This document shows, piece by piece, positions 1-11,100 of a stretch of DNA of 29,161 bases. The notes beneath the pieces are model-generated. The model did not search any database. It saw nothing but the letters and a program-made list of their open reading frames with translations, and was not told the origin of the DNA. The DNA is taken from assembly GCF_000003605.2 (NCBI RefSeq), contig NW_003143300.1:25426-54586 (forward strand). The letters run 5' to 3'. The translations under genes were made by a program, and so were the position numbers. This stretch comes from Saccoglossus kowalevskii (Eukaryota > Hemichordata > Enteropneusta > Harrimaniidae). Position 1 is the first letter of the stretch. Each line of letters begins with the position of its first letter.

Positions 1-280
1 AAAAATAAAATAAATTCCATGTGCATGGAAATGCAAAGCAAATAAAATCTAATTCAAATATAATATTTATAAACATTGCATTTCTGATAAAATACAACTC
101 AAAATTAAAACAGACTACCACACAAAGTATATAAATAACTAAAAAGAAAATTGTATACAGTCACATGAGGAAGTTAATTCTGCAGCAGCTAACACCCCCA
201 TATTTGGAAAAGTCCTCACCTATTTCAATGGATTGGGCTAAACCATAGTGAGTAATAGGGGCGAAAGGATAAATGACAGC
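1..280 (-). other. Prox: Presumed Prox 3' UTR, incomplete
   Basis: This AT-rich sequence lies directly downstream of the Prox stop codon. I see no minus-strand AATAAA here, so the poly(A) site probably lies beyond the left edge. No other feature was seen. Confidence 0.4.
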
Positions 281-481
281 TCACATCCTATCCTGCACCA
301 TTCTCTCAAGTTCTTCAAGACAGTCGGGTGCTCGGAAGAACTCTGGAAGTGGATCATCAAGTTTACTAATCACTTTATATATAGCTTTCTTCCAGGAAGT
401 ATCTGCATCTTTGCCAGCTTTGATGGCATTGAAGAACTCAATCAGCGTCTTTCGTGATACCACTAAGAAGTTATCTGGAAC
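281..481 (-). CDS. Prox: Prox coding exon 3, Prospero domain C-terminus (residues 647-712 and stop)
   Basis: The acceptor TTAG/GTTCCAG at 483-482 opens an exon of 201 nt in phase 0. It encodes [20 protein letters not shown] and [20 protein letters not shown], then [18 protein letters not shown], which is the Prospero domain that packs against the homeodomain to form one structural unit. The stop codon is at 281-283. Vertebrate PROX1 ends shortly after the matching LQEL, so the tail ERMVQDRM is a few residues longer. This exon is about 5.4 kb from exon 2. Confidence 0.95.
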   Translation of the reverse strand, partial: VPDNFLVVSRKTLIEFFNAIKAGKDADTSWKKAIYKVISKLDDPLPEFFRAPDCLEELERMVQDRM

Positions 482-3400
482 CTAAGAAAAAAATTCAGGG
501 AATGAAGTGGGTGAAATTAATTTAAACACATAGGCATATTAAACATTGTTTAATTTACAAAAGTCAAAATAAAATCAGATTATTCTCGGAATGTTATTTT
601 ACATGACACAAAGTGCTTAATGATTTACTATAGTGGTCACAAGAAAACATGAGGGAGCTATTTTCTTTAGCTATATAGGTCAAGGTAGATAATTAACCAT
701 AACATATGGAACATGGAAGTTTGTCATGAAGTCCAAAAATACTGATAAAAAACAGCACAGGCCTAAAAAACTTTCGCTATTGAGTTTTAGGGGTAAACCA
801 TCTGAAAAAGTCAATATTTGACTACTCATAACTGACGAGATTTACGACAAGTTAGATTAGCAAATATTAATAGATTGTCAAAGAACTATGTTAAAACACA
901 ACTCTCGAGGAGAAGAATGTTGAATCAGTTACTCAATAATAAATACAAGATATAACAAATATCTATAATCAAATTAGAAATGTAAACTGCCTCGATTGGT
1001 GTGAACAATACAATGAAGAACAAGGTAAAAGATGAACATATATATAAGGGAAGTTTTATACACAACAAAGTTAGTGTATGAAAAAAAAAAAATAGTGAAC
1101 ACTGCCTTTGCACATCAAACTATTAAAAATATAATTGCTTCAACCTCGTTTTAACAACCACCGAACACAAGTACACTTCATTCAAGTAGTATTAAAATTG
1201 AAACAATTAATGTAAGATTTAGAGCTGTGAATCATAAATTAGCTGCACGTTCTATATACATATTTCTCCATTCATAACTGCTGAACATGAACGAAGGGTG
1301 ATATACGAGATGTGATAGGGTCACTTGGGAGCCGAATATTTCTTATTCTTGATGGATAACTGCCACAGAATCATGCATGGAATTAGAAATTAATTGAAAA
1401 CCCTTTTAACTAGGACACTTTAAATTATAGGAAAAAAACTTGATACATGTTAAACTTTTGTAGATTACTAAATAACCAGCTAATTCCTTGGAGGCCACTT
1501 ATCTTTAGCCCTGCGTTGCTGTGATCAGCTGGCTTCGCGGTCGTCTTGTGTGTTTCTTAAGCTTTAACGCCAGAGTTTTGCTAGTGGGCACATGTGTTTT
1601 AATATCATTAACGTCATCTGGGATTTGTAAGAAATATGATTTATCTAATCTTGTTATCTGTTCAGTGTCTAAAGAACGTCTCGACACGAGGGTTTCATTT
1701 AGAGTATGGTATAAAAGTCTTATCACTTCAGCATTTTTACATCAACGAAAGGATCAGACAGCGCTTTCGTCTTGCCTGATCAATTTTGAAATGTTAAAAC
1801 ACTGCATCTTAACGACATCAGGTTCGATCACTGGTCGTGCAACACAAAGTACTGCATCTACTTCCTCGTATACAGTGTCTGAATATGCAACTCAAACATG
1901 TTTACGTTTCCAAGTTTCTTATCAGTGTGACTATAATGATGGTACACTTCTCCTTTCACAAGTAAAATAAAGAATACCTCAACCAACGAAATACACGTCA
2001 CTTAAAGAAGCAATTTCAAATCAATGGCTATATACACATTGCCTGGATAAAAAAGTTTTTCATATGGCCATCAAGAGAATGTGCATCTATGGAAAACATC
2101 AAGAATAATGCTAAACTGGATATCTGACAGAACTAAAAATAATTATAGAAATCAGTATTTGGTACAGAAAACCTTGTACAATACAAGCTGTTGACCACAA
2201 TACTGCTATGTGATTGTTAGTTGTGTCTTATCTCTAAATATATAAGTACAACATGAGTGTGTGGAGGCATGAAATCAAATTGAAACCGTTAAGGTCACTT
2301 GATACTTTAATTAGATAGCCTTGAATACAATGGCAGATTGTACAGTGGCAAGAAATATTTATTCTTTCTTGTTAATTAACAGGTAATTAAAAGGTAATTA
2401 TAATATTACACATTTAATTAATTAAAGAAGAGGTGTTACTTCACACTTGACCTTCAGTTTTACAACATGTAGGAACAACACAAATGTTAAATTTATTAAC
2501 AATAGTAGAAAATTGTAAAACTAAAAATTCAAGAGTGTATGAAATTTATTACACTAACCACCCTGACGACATCACTAGTACAGAAAAGAGGCTATCCACA
2601 AGTCTTAATTCATTGACGACATCACTAGTACAGAAAAGAGGCTATCCACAAGTCTTAATTCATTTCTAGCTACTACATACAGGCTGACAAACACAGAAGA
2701 ACCATCACAGGATTAGTTACTGGGCAAGATGTCACAATACATTTATCTGCCTATGCCAAATAATTGAAGAGTACAGCTGTTGCCTCTTCTCTATATTTTT
2801 GCTGCAATATTTTTAACTACTTCTGTGTCAAGGCCAAGCTGTGGCAACAGGTGTCAGAATGGGCACCACCTTAAAGTGGCTGGCAATAACTTCAGCAAAT
2901 CCACCATCATTCACAATTTTATTTGTTTTTATTGGAAATTTTAAATACTCTTAGTATCTGGCATGATCCCTCTTGTTTTGGTAATCCTGCTGCTGTATCT
3001 GCTGCTTTGCATATTATTATTTTTCTATAGATGTCTTCGGACAAAAGGAAGGAGAATTGAGGTACCAGCTGATGTGATAATATTGCTATTTTTGCTTTTT
3101 TAGAAACAACAGGAAGAGAAGCAGGATTATATGCGCCTCCAGCTACAAGCTGCCCTGTCTTTAAGTGGCGTATACATTGATAACACTCCTCCGGTGATGT
3201 TTTTTTTATTCGGTAAAAATTTGATATTTAAGTGGGGAAAGGTAGCCAATTGAAAACATTGCTATTCATCAAACATAAAAACCAAGACTGTAAAATGTAG
3301 GGGGTAATTTTAGCAAAGACATCAAAGCTGAATGTTCATTCTGGATTCACTTGTGTGTTATATAGTATAATCAATTGTAAGCAGGAAAGGAAAAAAATTC

Positions 3401-6400
3401 TGATTGATTGTAATTTCCTGGGTCTGAAAGAAACCTAATGTTCATACAAGCTGTGGGGGAGATGAATACAGCGTGCAATTGAGCCAATTTTATCACTTGT
3501 GGTAATTTTCAAGAGAAGCGAATGGAGATTTGGAAATTAAGTTTGGATCAACTCAGCTAGAGACAGCCAATTTGATTTAATGATGAGTTTTTCTTTCAGC
3601 AGGCATTGTGTGAGCGAAGTGCCCTGTAGCTTCATTTCAATTAGGTTTGCAAAGTCTTGTATTCTAGTGCTCAGCAAGAAATGTTATCAATATCCTGAGA
3701 TTGTGATAGTTACATATCTACTCATTACAGGCATAAATACATTGAAAAATGAACACGCATTATTAAAGGGAAATGATTTCCTTGGCAGCAAGATAAATAG
3801 CATGCTGACATATGAAAACAAATTGTAGGAGTCTTGAAAGTGTATCCTGTCATAAGAAAGTAAGGAGTATGAGATAATTTTATTAACTTCAATAGAGAAA
3901 AAAAAGAATCAAGAAAATGTATAGAAATTGTATTGAAAGTAAGTGTATGAAAACAGACGCTCCTCAGTTGAAAATAAAATGATTGATTCCTTTCCTCACT
4001 ACCAAGCCATATGCAAGTTGATTGAGGCTAGTTTGACCTTACTCCTCAGTTTCAACATTACCACAAAAATACAGTTATTTTCCATCATTCATCTTTCAAA
4101 CTAGAGACGTTTAAAAATTTGAGGAAACTAAAATGTTTAATTATGGATTTAAATATTTTCAAGTAAACTAGCACAAATTTCATGTTTAACGTACATGAAT
4201 AAACACTTGGCAAGACATCAAAGCAAGTGTGTTTTTGTCAATATAGACAGAAGGTCCAGAATATATTTTCAAGCTTTTATGAATTTCACTTAACAAAAAG
4301 AGAGATGCCCCACAGCCGGCAAGCAATTTAAAGCATTTAAGCGATGAAATCAATCAAGAAAAAAAAAATTCTATTCTACATCAAAGGACAACAACGACTA
4401 GGATGAAATCTACTTTAAAAACTCAAGCCATTCAAACATAAAAATTAGAGCATGTTTAAAACCAGTCTGTACATGCCTAAAACTCAATTGATTTGCAGAA
4501 TATGAAAAATGTTTCTCCTTTTATTTTTATTCATTTCCTGAATGCCTTTTTACAGTTTGTTTTCACATTCAGCCTACTTTTCTTTTATTATATTATTTCT
4601 GTTTTTTGCTCAAGGTGTGACATGGAAACAACAAAAGAAGTCTTTCACATATACAGTTTTTATTTTAATACTGGGCTTGAAAAAAAATATGCACACACAA
4701 GTAAAATAATTATTTGTGAATTTGTACAATAGAAATTCTGATTTTAGAATTTACTAATAAATTTTTTTTTTTTTTTTACTTCTAACACGAAAAATATTTT
4801 TTTATATGAATTTTCTAAAATAAGATTTCTCTCAAATGCTTGAGGTAGTGTAGACAAATTCTTTGATTATTATTACAGACAACTATTAATACGGTACTAC
4901 CGGTAAGACAACTAGCTTGCTTGCAGTTTGTCTGCTTGTAAAATACAACAAAACCACCTGTTGCAGCGTATGCAAACTTCCATTTTTTTTTTAATCTTTA
5001 TATTAGATGTACAAAGACCCACCCTATTAGATGTGATCAATATTGAACCATGCATCTATCTTGATATTCCATACCATCAGGCAACAGTGTATGAGCAGAG
5101 TTTAACAAATAAAGATGCTGTACCATATTATGTACCAATTTTACTTTCACCTCAATTCTAGAATCAATTAAGGTTATTAACATTTTCGCCAAAATAGATC
5201 ACGTCTTCAATCAATTCCATTCATTCCAAGTCAAATATTTTACTTTCCCCAAGTTATTTATTACCTGCATTATTGCTATAAAATGGAATTTTTTTTTTTA
5301 TTAATGAAATGAAAAAAATTTACAGAATGACAATTTTAATGTAATTTAAAAAAAAAAATATTAGTACAAGTTTGAATTTTGTGCACAAAATTTGTCTCTT
5401 TATGCATGTATATAATAATATATACTGACATTGAACTTGTATATTAAATGACAACACATTTCATTCTGAAGACAAATCCTCTTCCTATTTTCAAGCATTA
5501 ATAATAGAAATGAATGGATTTAATTCGACACACAAAAGTGTAGGATACTGATGCCAATCATTCAATGTATACAGGAAATTTACCAGTTTCCTCTTTCCTT
5601 TTTGAATTTGTCTACCAATCAACTTAAGCAGAATAATACAAGCATTGCGTATACTGGGGGAGAAAAACAAACCCATCATGAGGAGGTTTAACATCTAAGT
5701 GCTCATTGAAGTATCAAGTTGTTTTCATTACTAATGTCATTCATCTACAATAAAGTTGCTGGTTTCACTTTGTACTAAAGATGATAGTTTTTTTGAAACC
5801 ATTAATTTGTAGTTTGGCCATTATCCATGTCAAAAAATAATATTGCTATATTGAATATGAAAAGCAAATTATTTAACTCTAAGCACTCTATTGGAAAGGC
5901 AAGACAACAGGGGTATTGTACATACCTCAAATTCATTGCTCTTGTTATAGTGAAGATTAAGGACCTTAAAAAGCTCTGCATCTCGTAAGACCTGCAACAT
6001 TTCAGGGTTCTTCACCCCTTCACTCATATACTGCCTTGCAAACTTCTCCATCTGGATGTAGTAGAATTCACGGAAATTGCTGAACCACTTGATGAGTTGA
6101 GCAGTGTTGTGGCGGTTGAATTTGACATCAGGGAAGTGCTGTTTCAGGACTGTTGAGCTGGGATAGCGAGCGAAGAAGAACATCAATTTGGCTTTCTTCA
6201 AATGGGCTGGTGTCAGCGTTGTATTCAGAGAGTGAATAAGAGTTAAGGAATATTACGCAAGAGAAAGTACTGAAAAAATAATATTTAAGCATTAAGAAAG
6301 CCAACATTTTATAAGTATGTGTACAAAACCATAGTTAATAAATTAGCATAATTTCCTACTCAACCAATCTCACTATATTTTAAATAGAAAGCACAATACC

Positions 6401-8160
6401 CCCTCTCCCCCCTCTCCCTCCCTCCCTCCCTCCCTCCAATTGAATGCAAACAATTTATTGACAGCCACTTGTGTACAAAAATCCCCATGGTACAAGTATA
6501 TGGAAATAAGAATAATGTAAAAGGATATGGCACTGTTGGGAGCACTGTAACTTGAAGTATCCAGTCCACTTAAATCATGATGGTGATGATGATGATGAAT
6601 TGGACTCATATCGGACTCAGATTTCATTAACGACAACGATAATCCTTCTGGTTGATGGTGAGACATCTCGTGACGCACTCTTGCTCCTTGTTGGTGTAAA
6701 GTGTGGAGTGCTGCAGCCTGGCTGGCTAGTAGAGAACCCCCACTAAAGCTGCTCATGTCAAGTGCTTCGTGAGACTCTGCTAAAGACACTGCTAAATGAG
6801 GTACTAAGGAATACTGAAGACCAGGATTGGGAATTGCTACCGATGTAGGCAGGGTAGCAGGCACTGCTGGCTCAAAGTCGTGATGAACTTCCATTCTTGG
6901 TGTACTTTCTCGTGATGGTCTATCACGATTTTTGTGCGAAACAACCAAAGGAAGAGCTTCAGTTTGTTCAGACTGGTAGTTGGACTCTCTGTTATAACCA
7001 TTTTTAGCGAACTGTCCTAGACATGATGTGTTGTTATTGAACAACAAGTTATGGTTTTCATGAGCAACTGTCATATTGCAGGAATCGGTCACTGGGGAAG
7101 AGGAAGTGATTGAAGATGATGAGGAAGAAGGAGGAGACTGACTGTTTGTTTGCTTCTCCTTGACAAACTTTCTAACCACAGAATCGACTACATCACTAAC
7201 AGCAGTTGTCAGTTCATTCTTCAAAGCATCAGAAAACAAATCTTTTTCCTCTCCATTTACTATTGCAGCTTCTTTCTTCGATTGCACATTGTTGCCAGTG
7301 GTTGTGTTTTTATTGTCTTTTGATTTGACATGGTCAGTTTTACTTGATTTGTAGTCCTTGTCCGCTCCCTTAATAAAATTCATGACTCCATTTTCGATGT
7401 CTTCATCCATGTCTGAATCAGTTTCTTCGTGTTCGTAAAGTTCAAAGTATTTGCTTTGTAGTTTATTCAAATGATCTTGTAGTTCAGAGAGAAGGTGCTT
7501 CAGGTGCTTTTTCTTTTCCTTGCGAGTTTCTTGTTTTTCTTCCAGCGGAAGGACTCTCTGAGGTTGTGGTGTATTCTGTTTACGTTTTTGTTTCCTAGCT
7601 TCATTGCCGGGGCTGATCTTGCATTCACTTAGCCGAGACGGAGACTGTCGCATACTTGTCACAATATTTTCCACTCTGGCACGCTTCGCCAACATACTTT
7701 CTTCAACTTTGACAACATTATTGCACTTTTCATCATGTTTGGACCCTCCATTGAGAAAAGAATGACTGGAGTCTTCACTCATGTCTTCCACAGTTCGTGG
7801 ATTATCATCACCATTTTCCTTGTTGGCCAAGTCGCCTTCATCGATACAGAGACCACCTTCACTGTAGTCTTCCATGTATGAGACTCCATTTTCACCCTGC
7901 TGACAATCATCACCATTTTGTTTTGATTTGCTTAATAACATGGAAGCACTCAGATTTTCATCTCCATCAACGTTCATGCCTTCTTGGTTGTTGTTGCTTG
8001 GTTTCAGCAGTCGCCTCAGTACCTGATTGCTGTCAACAGTAGTATTGCCATTCATTGCCCGAACAAGTGTCTGTGACTGTCCATATGTATTACGTGGCAA
8101 ACCCGTGTCTACACGACGTCTTTTAGACTGACGAATGGAAATATCATCAACCTCAGCCAT
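281..8160 (-). CDS. Prox: Prospero/PROX homeobox transcription factor (whole gene, three coding exons)
   Basis: This is a nuclear DNA-binding regulator of cell fate and cell-cycle exit in the atypical-homeodomain PROX family. Coding exons are 8160-6529, 6231-5926 and 481-281, all joined in phase 0, giving 544+102+66 = 712 residues; human PROX1 is about 737. Visible landmarks are a basic KRRR near residue 13, the family motif AKRARVENI near 158, and a basic/coiled stretch at 205-245 followed by an acidic patch. A conserved helix-like segment lies at about 308-335 and a seven-His run at 522-528. The homeo-Prospero domain runs from about 551 to the end, with recognition-helix motif [15 protein letters not shown] at 593-607. 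The ATG sits at the family N-terminus (MAEVDD..SKRRRVD). A non-coding 5' exon and the poly(A) site were not located. It is probably the single ortholog of vertebrate PROX1 and PROX2. DLST lies divergently upstream. Confidence 0.96.
1490..1970. other. Unassigned, possibly once-coding patch inside Prox intron 2
   Basis: The plus strand has a 149-codon open frame (1521-1970) with no recognisable domain. The minus strand over the same stretch reads as a better candidate: a basic-rich tail ..[18 protein letters not shown] ends near 1505. Further upstream, protein-like stretches lie in other minus frames, with composition unlike the AT-rich flanks. I cannot assign a family. It could be an old, broken coding fragment of a mobile element or a chance frame. 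No function is proposed. Confidence 0.25.
2564..2663 (+). repeat. Perfect 50-bp tandem duplication
   Basis: Two identical, directly adjacent 50-bp units occupy 2564-2613 and 2614-2663, each beginning TGACGACATC and ending CTTAATTCAT. Complete identity points to a recent event or an assembly duplication. It lies inside Prox intron 2. Confidence 0.95.
5926..6231 (-). CDS. Prox: Prox coding exon 2, homeodomain (residues 545-646)
   Basis: The exon is 306 nt, phase 0 at both ends, and starts after the AC acceptor with [20 protein letters not shown]. It encodes the divergent Prospero homeodomain: RYPSS in helix 1/loop, [14 protein letters not shown], then [15 protein letters not shown] as recognition helix. 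The start of the Prospero extension follows ([16 protein letters not shown]). It ends at GAG followed by the ordinary donor GTATGT. Compared with fly and human it mixes features, for example HNTAQL is fly-like and SNEFEV is vertebrate-like. Confidence 0.95.
6232..6528 (-). other. Prox: U12-type (minor spliceosome) AT-AC intron between Prox exons 1 and 2
   Basis: On the minus strand the intron opens with ATATCCTTTT (6528-6519), the U12 AT-AC donor consensus. It has the branch motif TTCCTTAAC (6250-6242) and ends in AC (6233-6232), about 11 nt after the likely branch adenosine. Both flanking exons are in phase 0, and the join ..[21 protein letters not shown].. restores the family sequence. No reading-frame-compatible U2 (GT-AG) path was found. 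The only good upstream AG (after a T-run, near 6270) would bring an in-frame stop before the homeodomain. Fly prospero carries a U12 AT-AC intron with a nested U2 intron at this place (established knowledge). A fly-like long form is not supported here. Confidence 0.92.
6398..6437 (-). repeat. Polypurine (GGGA)n tract inside the AT-AC intron
   Basis: The plus strand reads C-rich with repeated CCCT units, so the Prox transcript carries at least seven G-runs of three or more. The tract sits between the U12 donor (6528) and the branch site (6250-6242). It could form a G-quadruplex in RNA or simply be a microsatellite. Confidence 0.85.
6529..8160 (-). CDS. Prox: Prox coding exon 1 (residues 1-544)
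   Basis: This exon of 1632 nt (544 codons, phase 0) encodes the long regulatory N-terminal part. It has a putative nuclear localisation basic cluster at residues 13-16 and the PROX-typical RARVENI motif at about 160-166. A lysine-rich region resembling the PROX coiled segment is at 205-245. A VKVE at 150-153 and an MKSE at 512-515 fit the psi-K-x-E SUMO consensus; the second lies in LSLSLMKSE, close to the LSLIKSE that I recall from PROX1. Serine-rich (345-355) and His-rich (522-528) low-complexity runs flank it. The open frame runs on past 6529 into the intron down to 6373, which would suggest a longer protein, but the ATATCC donor ends the exon at ..SAPNSA. Confidence 0.93.
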
Positions 8161-11100
8161 CTTTCACTGCTTAGCAGTCGTTCTCCCCAGCTGTGTCGAG
8201 TTTGATCACGAATACAATGCTTAAGCTTTACCACTTCAATGCACACTGTTTTCCACTTCCTGCCTCCTATACGGCTCTTTTCTTGCTGCTCTACAATTAA
8301 CCTTGCGTTAGTATTTTTTTTTCAATCTCCCTGCCTTCTAAGTTTTTTTCTTTTCAAATTTCACCTTATCTGAAAAAAAAATATGAAAATGTAATTAAGA
8401 AATCCATATAAATAGCTTGACCTCTCCGGTAAATATTACAAATATTAATAACTAAGCATGTCTCGCATAATGTCTCCATTCTCCTTTGCCGTAAAGGCAA
8501 CATCTGTGCCGCACATACATGTATGCTCCAATGAGTCGGGTCTTAAGAGTATGCTACCAGCAAAAATTAAGTCCGTACAAGGCTGTTACACACTCTGAAT
8601 AACAGTGAATGGAAAAGAGAGTGCTCCCTACCACATACTTGCATACTAAACATATTGCCAAGACTGCATAATAACACTATATTTGCATTATTAAAATCAG
8701 CGGGTGATCTCTCATTTTCCTCCCAAGGAAATAGAATTTAAAATGTTTTCCTGTCTAATGGTTGCCATTTAAACTCAATTGTCGCATTAACATATTTCAG
8801 TTTCTGGCAAAGACTGCCATTATGAGGCACATTACTGGGGAGCCACTGCCATAAAGGAACTACATACTTACACAAAGGAAATATTATTTTGGAGAAAAAG
8901 AAAGACAAAGGTAAGGGAAGTGGGCATGCATGATAATCCCTGCTAGTAGCATATGGTCCCTTTGATATAAAGCCTGGGGCCTTCGTTTCACCTTCTTACC
9001 AATCATTCATCACAGTACAAAGAACCCTACGAATATTTTTCATGGTACGACTCCTTCAAAACAACCTGCTACTAGCACACAGCAGGAGAGACAGAAGGTA
9101 TACATACGTAATGCTATATTCTGAAGATTAATCACACACATTAAATTACTGCAAGCTGACAGCCCCTGAGAATGCCACCTCAACACAAAGAAATCCTTCC
9201 AGATACGACACATAAATTGCTGTTCATTAGCATAACAATGGGTGATGCCATCTTAGAATTGGGGACAGCTTAATATTACTGCCTGATGGTGCGTTGATGA
9301 GTCAGTCATGTGACACCAGCATGATACACAATAACGTCATTCAAGACTGAATAATTAAAGTGGATTCAGGACACAATTTGGAAGCCAAAATATTTAACAA
9401 ATACCACTTTTTTTTATAATATATAGCATAAACAAGAAAAATTATATTAGTGTTTTTGTACACAGTTAATAAAGCAAATCTTTTTTTTCAATTAAATCTT
9501 CAAAATGATAAAAAAAGAACAGTGTGATAAACCAAGGCCAGAAAGATAAAAAAACTCAACTCAAATTCACACAAGGTAATATTGTATTCAACAAAATTTT
9601 ACCTTATGTGCCAGAGATGAAACATTAATGGATATTTCCACTGGGCAGAGGTCACAATGCAATCCTTTCAAAATATAAAATAATGATCTTTTATTGAAAC
9701 ACTTTTAAGAAATATTAAATTACACTTTTAACCTTACAATAGGCTACTTTATGGGCGAATAATTTTTTCCCATGCATGCTAAACTAAACAAAAAAAATAA
9801 ATAAAACATGTTTCAACTTGGTATGTTTTCACTGAAGGAATACTGAACGATTAACACTAATTCAGGCATTTATTTTTTACTATTTATAGAATCGCTCAAA
9901 TAGCTTCCTTACTTGTTAAACAAAAGTTCATAACTGGTTGTAGCATAACACAACTTATATAACCGCACTATGACCTGGTTATAATTGCCCGTCTGCTTTT
10001 GTCCTATAACACTGCCACATTTTATAATCAAAATCAACAAAACATGACTAAGTGATCGGTCCACTAAGTTTAGAAGATCAAAACATGAAGTACAGTTTTC
10101 TACGGTACATGGGGGCAAAGAGTTCTTTTGTTCCAACACAATCAAAGAAATAATTATGAGCCACGAGAAGACACAGCTGGGATGGAGCAATTGTTGGAAC
10201 GTATTGTTCTATTGCTACACATGCCTCATCCTCATGCCCCAACCACTGCTTTTGTCTCCTCTAGTCTTTCTTGAAGTGTAGTTTTCTAATTTGAATGAGC
10301 AACTATATGTCACTTGATATTCCAAGGTTATTATAGCAATTAAAGTCCCTACACCCCTGGACATATATACAACCCCCCATCATAACAGACAATACCAACA
10401 TTACTTGGGGGCAGCATGTATTACATTACTAGGGGGTAGCAGGCAATATATTACCAAATCCCTATTGATTTATAATAGAAATTCTAAGATAGAGTACCCA
10501 ATGTGCTTAAATATTGAATAGAGTCAGTTTCTACCCCTATGGCATTCCTTTCATGTAGCAATCATAATTAAAGCAATATCAAATTATTTGATTAAATTTT
10601 TTTTACTTCACAATGACATCACTGAAACAATCATAAGATCCATCCTTGAGGCTATCCTAGATCAAGAGATTTATTTTAAGTCAAAAATTAGAAAAAAAAA
10701 TTGAATATCTCAAAGCAACAAAATGTTCATCTAATCACTTAATGTAATCCAATTTGATATTCCTTACAAAGAAAGTCTGAAGATTTATAGAGTGATTGCT
10801 GATAATCAAAAGACAAAGTTCCATGTTTCTCTAGTCATTCTTTGAGAAACAATAGAAACATCAAATTTACATTTTCTGATTTTTTTTTTTCAATGGTACT
10901 GTGTCACAATGCTATCTCTGCAGACCTATATCAAAAGAAGACATTCATTCAAGGTGTTTGCCTAGAGAAGATAGTATTTGTCCTCCAAATCTTTCTTTAT
11001 CTTAACCTTCACAGCATACACAAACTAAACTGATAAAAAAAAACTTCCCTCCTTTAAACCGCGAAAACAAATTTTTCAATTTTGATTTGTAAGCAAATAT

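Larger units (their letters stand above)
482..5925 (-). other. Prox: Prox intron 2 (5.4 kb, U2 type)
   Basis: The donor GTATGT (5925 downward) and acceptor TTTAG (483-482) are ordinary U2 sites. The intron is AT-rich with long A or T runs (for example 1081-1093 and 4761-4779). Apart from the unassigned open frame near 1500-1970 and a 50-bp duplication at 2564-2663, nothing coding was recognised. Confidence 0.85.

Noticed and set aside
1821-1832. GGTTCGATC as a tRNA-type B box of a SINE
   Set aside because: No A box at the proper distance, no poly-A tail and no repeat copies in the window.
6373-6528. Continuation of the Prox exon 1 open frame (..[16 protein letters not shown]..)
   Set aside because: It lies within the AT-AC intron; the ATATCCTTTT donor and in-frame join show that it is not coding, and it lacks any family similarity.
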